A stretch of DNA of 64,000 nucleotides, from contig CP136064.1 in the NCBI GenBank assembly GCA_032622095.1, positions 41,129,912 through 41,193,911 on the forward strand. Direction: 5' to 3'. Within the stretch, counting starts at the first letter, position 1. The number at the start of each line of letters is the position of its first letter. The notes beneath the pieces are model-generated. The model did no database searches and was not told the DNA's origin. It worked only from the letters and a program-made list of their open reading frames with translations. Source of the stretch: Siphonodentalium dalli. Taxonomy: Eukaryota > Mollusca > Scaphopoda > Gadilida > Siphonodentaliidae. The position numbers and the translations under genes are program-made. This document shows positions 15,101 to 27,800 of this stretch, in pieces.

Positions 15101-18100
15101 ATCATACAATTTGTCATGGATGTTAATATTGACATGTAGATGGGAACAAGTAATTTTGGGGTCATTCGGCCAAAAAACATGGCCGCCAGCAGCCATCTTG
15201 GATTTTACTCTTTGCATGACTAAATCCTTTGGCATGGGCTACAGGTCGTACCTTTGGTCAGATCATTATGAAATTTGTCTTGACTTTTGACATGTAGATG
15301 GGAACGAGTCATTTTGGTGTTATTCGGCATTAAAACATGGCTGCCAGCAGCCATCTTGGATTCTACTCTTTGCATGACTAAACTATCAAATGTTTTTGAA
15401 TTGTTAGAAAACATAGCCGCCAGCAACCATCTTAGATTTTACTTTTATATACATGTATATATATATCTCTTCATTTTGATAAACTAGTAAATTAGACATT
15501 CAACTTTCCACATTCCTAATCACTCCATCGACAGTAACAGATTTAATTATTCCCTTTCCAAGTTGAGCTACAGTGTCATTGACACTTTCATTGATTTCCA
15601 GATGATAAATTTTGTATTTGTTCTTTGATTGACTCAAAACTTGGGGTATGTTTAGTCACCCGAAAACACAAGTCATGTTTGAATATGGGGACCGCCAGAC
15701 AAATTTTCCTTGTGATTATATAGCCCTTGTTGGACTTAGAATACGCCATTTTTAGCTCAACTTGACAAAGTCAAGTTGGGCGATTGGGATGAGTTGGCAT
15801 ATGTCTGCGCATGCGTGCATCGGGGTGTCTGTCCATCCATCAACAATATCCTATAGCACTTCCTGCAGGTCACATCTCATTTGATCATCACTAAACTTCA
15901 TATGGATCGTCCAGGTGACCTCTAAATGGGAGCCATCAATTTTTTTCCTAAATTCAGCAGCCATTTTGGATTTCAAATTTTAATCCGTCGGCACACCCTG
16001 CAGAAATATTTCCTAAGTTAGTTGAAAAACATTGCTGCCAGCGTCTGTCTTGGATTTATTCTTTGCATGACTAAATATTTCACCATACACTACAGGCCAC
16101 GTTCCTCATCTGATTGTCACTAAACACTTCATATGGATCTTTGCAGTGACCATTAGATGGGAACTATCAAATTTGAATGCTTTTCAATGAAAAATTGTCC
16201 TCTGGCAGCATGAAGGATTTTATCTTTCCATGACTAAATCCTTTGGCACACCCTACAGACCACATCCCTCATACAAATGTCACCAAACTTCATGCGGTTG
16301 TTCTGGGCAAATATTTAGTTGAAAAACATGGCTGCCAGTGGCCATCTTGGATTCTACTCTTTGCATGACTAAATTCTTCACCATGCCCTACAGCCCACAT
16401 TCCTCATCCGATTGTACTTCATATATATGGATCTTCGGGGTGACCATTAGATAGGAGCCATAATTTATTTTCCAAATTTTTTTGAAAAAACATAGCCCCT
16501 GGTTGCCATCTTGTATTTCACATTTTAATCCATCGGCACACCCTGCATCCGACATTTATTAAAAAATTAACATTCGTGTTCGGGATCACTTCTAGTTGGG
16601 AGCTATCAAATTTGAATGATATTTAATCAAAACGTGAATGTCGGCAGCCATCTTGAATTTTATTCTTTGCATCACTAAATACTTTGGCATGCCCTACTGC
16701 CAACATTTTTGTCCCCCGACGTTTCCGTCGGAGGACTATAGAAATGACCCTCATCCGTCCGTCCGTCCGTGCGTGCGTCCGAGATTGGGTACCTTCATGG
16801 TGTAATCAACTCCTCCTACAGTTTTAAACGTAGAGATTTGAAACTCTGGGATATTGTTCCTAACATGTTGGTGATTTGCAACATCTATATAGCTAATCAA
16901 AAATATAATTTTTTCCATATTTTTGGGGGGGTTTTCGACTTAGAAAATTTGGAACATTTTTGCCTTTTGGATGAGATTGGGTACCTTCATGGTGTAATCA
17001 ACTCCTCCTACAGTTTTAAATGTAGAGATTTGAAACTCTGGGATATTGTTTCTAACATGTTGGTGATTTGCAACATCTATATAGCTAATCAAAAATATAA
17101 TTTTTCCATATTTTTGGGGGGGTTTTCGACTTAGAAAATTTGGAATATTTTTGCCTTTTGGATGAGATTGGGTACCTTCATGGTGTAATCAACTCCTCCT
17201 ACATTTTTAAATGTAGATATTTGAAACTCTGGGATATTGTTCCTAACATGTTGGTGATTTGCAACATCTATATAGCTAATAAAAAATATCATTTTTTCCA
17301 TATTTTTGGGGGGTTTTCGACTTAAAAAATTTGGAACATTTTTGCCTTTTGGATGAGATTGGGTACCTTCATGGTGTAATCAACTCCTCCTACAGTTTTA
17401 AATGTAGAGATTTGAAACTCTGGGATATTGTTCCTAACATGTTGGTGATTTGCAACATCTATATAGCTAATACAAAAATATCATTTTTTTCGCGTTTGCA
17501 TGCGTTTGTTCATCGGGTTGTTTTGTCCAAGAAATTTTGCGGTGGTTTGCAACATCTATATACTGTATAACATTGTTGCAAATAGTATCCTTCTAACAAA
17601 TCCAATCATGAAGTTTACCACTCGAGTCGGGGGACATGTGGTCTGCGACCTTTTATTTATCCAAGTAATCCTAAACTTCATAGGGCTCTTCGGGTTGGGA
17701 TCTGGTATTACTTAAAATTTAAACTTTCCACATTCTTTATCCCCCCCCCCAGTGACTGTAATGTACTAGTATGACATTATCTCCTCTTCAAGTTGATCTA
17801 GAGTGTTATTAACACTTTTATTTAAAAATAATTTCGATAACTTCAGTATTTGTTTTTCAAATGACTCAAAACTTGAAATGTGGTTTAATCACAAGAAAAC
17901 ACAGGTCAAGATCGAATATGGTGTTGTCCGACAGATATTGTCTCAGTTATAGCCCTTGTTGTCTCCGTAAATTTTAGAGAAAAATTTTAATCAACTTGTC
18001 ATTCTGTGTTATCTGGATCATAACTTCGACAATATTAATCAGAATTCCATGGGATTCGGTATGTAGTCATTGTTTGATAACGCACAGGTCAAGTTCAAAT

Positions 18101-18841
18101 TTGATGGAGTTATGTCCCTTTTTCGACTTGGAAATCATAATTTTTTGGGTTGTCCGAATGAAAACTTGAACAATTTTTAGCAGAATTTCTTGATATTTCG
18201 TTGAGAAGACACAGGTAAAGTTTGAATTTGGTCATGGTCCAGTGATTTTTGACTTGAGTTATGCCCCTTTTCGACTTAGAAATCAAAAATTTTGGGTTGT
18301 CCAAGGTGAAATGAAAAATGAGCAATGTTTATCAAAATTTCATGATATTTGGTATTTAGTTCACATTTGAGAAAACACAGGTCAAGTTCTAAATGGTCAT
18401 GGCCCAATGAGTTGTGACGGAGTTAATTCCCTCTTTCGACTCAAAAATAATAAATTTTTGGGTTGTCCAGAGGATAACTTGAACAGAATTTCTTGATATT
18501 TGGTAAATAGTTTACAGATCAGAAAACACAGGTCAAGTTCGAATTTTGTCAAGGTCCAAAGATTTATAACAGAGTTCAACTTGTTCAACTTAGAAACCAT
18601 AAAATTTGCATTGTCTAAATGATAATTTGAGAAATCTTCAAAAGAATCTCTTGATATTTGGTTGTTGTACACCTTTGAGAATATGCAGGTCATCGTCAAA
18701 TTGGAGTTAAATTTTTGCCAGAATTTACCTCTTTTCGGGGAACATGAGGTCAGCGACCTTTTATTATGTTTACCCATACCATAGTATGGTAAACATAGTG
18801 TCGTTGCCCGGATTGACCACTCGTCGTTAGTCCGTCCGTCC

Positions 18842-18891
<50 letters not shown>

Positions 18892-21800
18892 AGACACTTT
18901 ACGCATGGTGCGATAACTGAAATAATTTCTATCTGATCGGAACCAAATTTTGTATATGAATTTCTCAGCACCAAATACAGATCGAGTTCGAATATGGGTT
19001 TGATCCGAGTTTTATTTACGGAGTTATGGCCCTTTTTCGACTTCGAATTCACGCATGCTGTCATAACTCAAACAATTTTTATCTGATCGGAACCTAATTT
19101 GTTATGCGAGTTTCAGAGCCCAAAATACAGATCGAGTTCGAATATGGGTTTGATCCGAGTTTTTTTTATGGAGATATGGCCCTCTTTCGACTTAGAATTC
19201 ATGGATGCTACGATAACTAAAAAAAATATTATCTCATGAGAACCAAATTTGGTATGTGAGTTTCTCTATCTAAAATACAATTCGAGTTCGAATATGGGTT
19301 TGATCAGATTATTTTTAATGGAGTTATGGCCCTTTGATATAAAATTCATCCATGCTTCGATAGCTCAACCAGTTATCGTCTGATAGGAACCAAATTTGGT
19401 ATGTGAGTTTCTCAACTCAAAATACAGATCAAGTTTGAATATGGGTTAGATCCTGTTTTTATACCAGAGTTATGGCCCTTTTTAACTAAGGATTGAACAG
19501 ATTCGATATTTTTATGCTTATCATGTAGAACCATAGCAGCTAACCCCTGTGAGATCAGTTAGCACTGAGAGAGAGAATAGATTAACTTGTATTATTGGAC
19601 ATTAGAGTTATTTTTAGCCATCATATTGTCCCTGGCACAGTGGAAGGTGTAATTGGACAGAGAACCATCTGTTGTTTAATGTTTATTGTATTTCCATACA
19701 GCTCTCTGGTTTAGGATATCAATGCAGTGTTCCAGTGACATACCTGTACCTAATTTTATTGAGTTAAAATTGTTAACCCTTGTCATCAATTTTATGCTTT
19801 TGTATATTTTTCATGTGATCATTCTCCTATTATATCCCTTTCACTTGTATGGATTTTTGTGGTTAAAATGAACCCTTAATTCTCAACATTCCTTATACTT
19901 AGCAGAAATACCTTTCATCTGATATATCTCATTTTATTGAGATGTATGTAAATTTTGTATGTGAATTTCTCAGCCCAAAATACAGATAGATTTCGAATTT
20001 GGGTTTGATCCATTTTTTTTATATTTTAAACAGAGTTATGGCTTATGGATTTTCGTGTCAGAACTGAAAATAGCTGATCACTATCGCCAAGGTATGGGTT
20101 AAACATCTGCCGATCGTGATCGGCCTCTCGTTTAGTTCATTGATTTGGTCTGAAGTAATTTTGGAAAAGATTGGAGGACTGTAGTAATGAAGGGTGTCTG
20201 TTTTTTCATTCAAAATGGTTCTTGTCTGGATGATAACTTGAATAATGTTTTACAGAATTTTATGGAATTTATCACATTGTCTACATAATTTCCTGGTCAA
20301 AATCAAATTTGTGTCCGGTCCAACCATTTGTGACAGAGTTATAGTTAACTTCCTGCTTTCAAATTTGGTATGTTTGTGTCCGTTCCGATGATTATACCCC
20401 CAAGACTGAAAGAAATGCAGGGTATACTGGATTACATGCATCAAATCCTCCGATCCTCTGTCTATCCCAGCAGATATATCTCCATCACCGGTTGTCTGAT
20501 CTCAATGAAATTTGGTATGAATGTTCACCACCATGAGGACATTCAGAGTTGTGTTCGTCTGTTTGTTTGGGTATTCCGTTCTCCAGTTATTCATCTTTGT
20601 TTATCTGGAAATATAGATTTTTTGACCATCCGTTCAGATGTTTCAGCCATGGGTTATCATGTCTGACTAAAATTTATCATGACGGTTTACTATCATGACT
20701 GCTTTCAAAAGAGGCACAAATCATGTTGTTTGTGATTTCCATTATAGAGTTATGCTTCTTTGCTTATCTGGAAATCTTAGTTTTTTTGTCTGTCCGCTCA
20801 GATACGTCTACCATTGCTTATCCGATCTGAATGAAATGGTATGAATGTTCATCATGATAGGGCTTTCAATGAAGTGTCAAATGGTGTTGTTGTATTCTCT
20901 GTTCCTGATGCCCACCCTAGGCAGTATGTCATATTTCTGGATATTTATTGTTACAGATGTTGATTTGCGTTCAAATTTGGGATGTGAATTATTCAAATTA
21001 AGGCAGAATTTAAGTTTGAAATGTTCAATAAATATTGTCAGAATAATTATGCCCCTTTTTGACATAAAATTTTCTGATTATTTTGGTGTCTGAAAGATAA
21101 CTTTGGAAAGTTACTGTCATCCGATTTTTTTCTTCAAATTTGGAATGTCAAAATCACATCAAAATACAGTTTATATATAAACTTCTGATCTGGTCCAATT
21201 TTTCTGATGGAGTTATACACATTTTTTACTTAGAATTTGCTGAAATTCAACTTATTTGTTTATAAAAATAAATACCAATGGCCAAAAAAGTAACTTTTTC
21301 AAGTGACTCAATGCCAAGCAGTCTTTTATTTTAATGACAATGAAGCAGAAATCATCTCAAATTGGAAGTTTGTTGACAGAATTTGACTGACTTGAGGTCT
21401 TTTTGTTATCTTGTGTATCTTTGATCGTTATGCATCCATCCTTGAGTCCAGCTGCCCGATTGTCCATTTTGATTTAGGTACCTCCAACAGCTCCTTCCCA
21501 CAATTTTGATTCCAGAGGACTTTTATACACCTGTTGAAAAATTGTTGTTTTATGTATTCAGTTTGTCTGCCTTCGACATTTTTTGTTTCCAGTTCCATTA
21601 TTTTTTAGCTTTTCGGCCGACTTAAGTATTAGTATGTGGTTTAATCACAAGAAAACATGGGTCAAGTTCGAATATGGGTCGGTTCAACAAGTTTTACTTG
21701 AGTTATAGCCAGGGTTGGTGCTGGACGAAAAATTTCTCTTGCCAATTTTTTTGCCAATTGAAATTATTTTTTGCCAAATTAAAAAAATATTTGCCGAATT

Positions 21801-24800
21801 TAATTGCGCGTATAATTGGGGAAATTATCGTGTTTTTATCTTTGTTAAAAATTAACCACAGACACAGGTAAAATGAGCTACTAGATAAGCAAGTTAGTAT
21901 ATTATTAATAAATATCAAAGTAGCAATAAATATCTAAGCGACACCTGTCTGGAAACTACTGCTACACAGTCATCAAGCATACATATTATTTCGCCTTGTA
22001 TTTCTGCTGAAATCAACGAGCCATAAATTAATCCATCATCATTCACAATCGGCTGATTAACCTATTGTCTTATACTCGCTGACATCATAAATATGTGCTA
22101 TATAATGTCGCCATTAATATGCATTGTTACAATGACTACATACGTCCATAATCTAAACGAACAACTGGATTAACTGTCAAAACAAATTAATAATTACCTT
22201 TTGCGGTATCTACATTGAGATCATGTTAAAAAGTACTTACAACAGCCTCAATGAAAAATTTACAGAAAATCGCTTTTTTCCCGACTCACATTTTAACCAC
22301 GGTCGATTGGCTGTTTGATGAATGTTTGATTATGACAGAAAGATGGGATTACCATTTTGTGCAAACTAAAGAAGATTACATATAACTGTCGACATAACAC
22401 TGCTGACTGCGCTACATGTAAATTGATAGATTTCTTGTTTTGGTTTCCCATTGTATTGTCTGTAATTCGGCTCATGTAACAAATAACCGACGTTCAATGA
22501 TATTTTATGACTAGATAGCTCACATCCCATAATTATAAAATCACTTGCCAAAATTTTTGCCAAATGAAAATATTTTTGCCATTGGCAAATTTGGCAAGCG
22601 GCAGCGCGAACCCTGGTTATAGCCATTGTTGGACTTTTAAGATTGTGGCAGTTTTTCATTTCCAGATAATATCTTTAGTATTTGTTTTTTGGTTAACTTA
22701 AACCTTAGTGTATGTGCTTTTAATTACAAAACAACACAGGTCAGGTTATTTAAATATGGGTCAGTACAAATTTTAATTGAGTTGTAGCTCTTGTTTGCTC
22801 AATTTAACAAAGTTTGAGTTATAGCCATGGGTTGCCATCCGTCTTCTGTGCGTGTATGTGAGCATCCATCAACAATTTCCTTTAGCACACCCTACAGGCC
22901 ACATAACTCATCCGATCGTCACCAAATTTCATATGAATCTTTGGGGTGATCTCTAGTTGAGACCAATCAATTTATGAAGAATCATTCATCTATTATTGTA
23001 AATAAATGATCTTGTTGTACCCTTTCCTCAAACATGACATCTAGACTACTCAAAAATGTAATTATATTCATTCATTTGTTCCAAATAATCACCGATAACA
23101 AACAGGATTTATCCTCCAACAGGAATTACTACATGTAAATTATACAAATGTATGTGCTGCCAATTTTGAAACAGAATTTATGGAAATAACTTGCGTTGAA
23201 TAAGTTTATTTGCTTTACACGTTTGAACACCCCAGTGGAGTGGTTAAATTCACTTTAACATAATATGTGTCCTATATGTTGAGATCGAATTTTTTTGTAT
23301 AGTAACACTCACTTATATCATGTTCATGTTTACCATTACATATTGTAATGTTGTTTTCATAATTATTCAGTTCAGAAAGTGGAAAATAAATATATTTTTT
23401 AACACATATACCCCAATATATATTCTCAAATATAATAATATTTTTATTGATTTTGACAGGGGTACATTTATCATGGAATATGTTGGAGAGGTATTGGATT
23501 TCCGCCAATTTAAATCCCGATCGAAGCAGTATGACAAGCAGGGAATTGAGCACTACTACTTTATGGCCCTGAACATGGATGAAGTAATTGATGCGACACA
23601 CAAAGGAAACATCTCTCGTTTTATCAATCACAGCTGTGACCCGAATTCAGAAACTCAGAAGGTATGTGTCTTTTAATTTAACTTTTGCCAGATGGGCAAT
23701 CGAGAGAATATGAAAAAGAAGTTTATTCGTGGAGGGCTGTATGTCCTTGACCGTAGAATGTGACCCTGACATAACGATATCAGGCCAGTCCAAGTTATCC
23801 CCTATCATGTGTATTGCGATTTTACTCAATTGTATTTATCAGCAGGCCCGCAGTCTGTATTTATTCTTGTCAACAAACTTCATATGGATTTCGATGCAGG
23901 CAGCCATGTTGGATTTTACTCTTGTATGACTAAATACTTCAGCACGCCCTAGAGCCAAAATTTTCATCCAATTAATCCCAAACTTCATATGACTCATCGG
24001 GTTGACCTCCGGTATTGCTTAAACAATTAAACTTTCCGCATTCCTTATTGCTCTATTGACTGTAATGTTTGACATTATCCCCTCTCCAAGTTGAGCTAGT
24101 GTCTTTGCCACTTTCATTTGCTTTATAATTTTGCTTCTTTCACTATGAGACCATATATGTACTCAATGATGCTCGCTGTGGAAACTTGACTGAGAAGAAC
24201 TGACCTTTGCTCTTCATTTTTTTGACAGAAATTGATTTGGATGTATGAGTGTCTCAAAGATGAGCAAAAAGTATTTATTAGTTATTTGTTGAGAAGTACA
24301 GGCTCAGCGTCGGAGGGCCCTGCAGCCCCTTTGTGCATCAGGCCCCTGAATGCACTTCGCGTACATGACAAACAATTCCTACTCTTGCATATATATATAT
24401 ACTATTTAGTATCCTACTTCAATATATCCATGTGCAAATTAGAGATGGGCGGTATTGAAATTTCAATCTCGGTATCGGTATCGGTATTGATTTACCTAGG
24501 TAACGGTACGGTAATCAGTATTGCTATTAAATTATGAGACCAGAGTAGAGATTCCTGGTAAATTGTGGTAATTCAAGTTTTTAACTGAACAATATACATG
24601 TATATATGCCCACGGTCCATGGATTTACTACATTCGTGACAACAGCAACAAAATGACCTACACAATTAAGTGCTATTCACACATCTCTTTGATGATTTAC
24701 ACACATGCCGTCGCACCGTTTTTGAAAAGAATAAGAGATTGCATCAATGCATGACTACAATATTTTTTCGTGTCAATTTGATTTTCATCACATTTCCGTG

Positions 24801-27800
24801 AGTGAATAGAATTGTGAGTAGTAATAAGTTATCACAATTCACAAATTTATGAACGTTCGCCCGATGTAATGAAAATCGGCAAACCATAGCAATTTCTGAA
24901 CTGCAGATGCACAAACCCATCGGGCTGTTCATATTCTCCTCCTTGCAGTGTAATATACCATCCATGCTTACATGTATATAAGAGACCCTCTTATTTATAG
25001 CAGGCTAACTATAGCACATGGTGCTCAAGCGTTAATTTAAAGTTATCACGCGATATTTTTCTGGTCACAATATAGGCACATATATATAATATACCGGTAA
25101 GTATATATGTTTAATAAAGTAATTTATAGTAGGATATACATGTATATGTACCAACATATGTGTGCACAACTTGCCAAGAAGATATGCTATTTGCAATTGA
25201 CAAGATCGGGTTGTATCAAATACATAGATATGTCAAGAAACATGGTAAAAAAATTAGGCATATCCATTTTTTCCCTGCTGCATCGCTACAAGAAATCAGG
25301 TTTGAAAAAAGTTTACAGCCGAAGATTGAATCTAATATGTTCTGCAAGTTATTATTACAAATCTAAGTCAAAAAGTGGATTCAAAACCTCACAAAGCACT
25401 TCTGCAGCCGCTACAGCGCTGCATTGAAAAAAAAATGGGACGCGATATGGATTTTGCAGACAACTAAATTGACACATAACGCTCCAGCTATAGTCAAACA
25501 TCATGATGTTAGTTACACTGTCATTTATATGTCGTAAAGATCGAAAATGCCCCCGGCCAGCTGTGCCCTTGATGTAACAACATTGCAATAGACTAATACA
25601 TGTAGTGCCGACTTATTACACCAAGTTATAATTATTCTCCAATTCACGTTGCTTACGGTTAAACGGTCATGCAATTTTCATGACCGGTGTTGGCCGCAGT
25701 GAGAAGGACACACATTAGTTGGCAACACATGAATAATTTCATTACTGAAAATACGATATTTCTAGTTTTGATTCGGTACAGTAAATCGGTATTACGCTGA
25801 TACCGTTACCGCACGCTAAATACCGAGCACCGCCCATCTCTAGTGCAAATAGGTTCATATTGGACCTAAATAATTTGATTATGGAGCGTACATCTGGTGC
25901 TGAAATAGGCCAATAGTGAGCTTATTTGTTTGTTTGTTTTTATTTATTTAATTAAATATTTTTACATTAAAATTTTCAAAAACTAATGACGTTATAACAT
26001 CTGCCCGGGTACCCGAGTCACCACACAAAATTTGGTTGAAAGACAGACAGACATACCTTTTCCTTTTCCTAAGCTTGTCCTAAATTACTCTTTTATATAT
26101 ATAGATAAAGAGTAGGATCTGTCTGTCTGTCTGTCTGGATTTTTCTCCCAGACTGCTAGTCAGATTTTAACCAGATTTGGTGTGGTGACTCAGGTTTACC
26201 CTGGCGGAGGTTATAATGGTGATAGTTTTTTTCCAAATTTTGATTTAAAATTTTTTATTTAAATAAATAAAAATAAATTGTTCTAAAATAAGCTCAATAT
26301 GGACTTATTTTAGAATCAAATAAGTCCAATGTGAACCTATGTGAATATTTAGGTCCAATATGTATCTATTTGCACGAGGTTATGTTGCAAGCACCAGATA
26401 TACGCACTTTTTAGATGTATTTTCACTGTGGCCCACACCAACCAACAGAGTAACAGGTATAAGTCCATTGTGGGCTTATTCCAGAATCAAATAAGTCCAA
26501 TATTTAGGTCCAATATGAACCTATCTGCACTAGGATATATTGAAGTAGCACAATAAATATTATCTCTATATATAAAAGAATAGGATTTGTCTGGCATGTG
26601 TGCAAAGCTCACACAGGGGCTGCATGCTGCTAATGAACACAAATCAAGATTTAAGATTATTAATATTTTAATATTCGTGAACAACATTTTACCTTATAAT
26701 ATATGCTGCCTTTCAATTTTGCAGTGGACAGTCAATGGGCATCTGAGAATTGGTTTCTTCACAAAGAAGGTTGTTGCAGCTAATGAAGAACTCACTTTTG
26801 ATTACCAGTTTGAAATATATGGGTAGGTACCACACATAGGTTCGACCGTTCGTATGATACGGTACCTATATAATTGATTGGTTACATAAGACATTCCTTC
26901 TGCTCTTTTAGTTTTCTCTAATAATTCATCAGCAGTGACATGAGGAATATAGGCAATCTTTATGAAAGAAACCACCGTCATTTCTCTAGCTATACTCCAA
27001 GTTTGAATTACCAGACGATATAATTGATTGGTTACATAAGACATTCCTTCTGCTCTTTTAGTTTTCTCTAATAATTCATCAGCAGTGACATGAGGAATAT
27101 AGGCAATCTTTATGAAAGAAACCACCGTCATTTCTCTAGCTATACTCCAAGTTTGAATTACCAGACGACAGTATGACAAAAATATAATGAAATTGCAGTT
27201 CATATTCTTTGCGTGATGGGAAATGTTCAGATAATAAGTTCGGGTCGTGGTCCTTTCTTAAACTTAATATATGAACATTTCCTAAGGACACCAGTCGTCT
27301 ATGAGCATTTAGTATAGAAATGGTTAATACACATTACCCGACAATTTGGTTTTTATTTTTGCTGACAGCTGCAAGCGTTGAAATAGGGTGTCTGTCATTT
27401 GCAGAATGAAGTCCCCAGAGGGTGAATTTAGTGATGCTACCCCGCATAGCGGGCTAGCATCACCAAATTCACCCTCTGGGGACCTCATTCTGTAAATGAC
27501 AGACACCCTATTTCAAGACTTGGACAGCTGACCAGTGTTATGGCCATACATTAAAAAAAATTGATGTTATACTGTTTAAAAATTCCTATTAAATCTTCCC
27601 AATCACATTGGCCCGGACACCTCAGGGTAGGATATTCCCTGACCAACGCTGGGAAGATTATTGTGGTTATATACCACAAAATTATAAATATATAATCTTT
27701 CTCTTCCAGAAAAGAAGCCCAGAAATGCTTCTGTGCTACAACAAAGTGCCGGGGATTTATTGGGTCGCAGAAAACAGCATCGCCCATGAAGAGGAAGAAG

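Noticed and set aside
13024-15487. Open frames on both strands in the 155/164-base array.
   Set aside because: They follow monomer borders and give the same low-information peptides in many registers.
16769-17570. Tandem open frames of 60-121 codons in the 191-base repeat.
   Set aside because: The frame changes between units and no splice or start context is present; best explained as repeat sequence.
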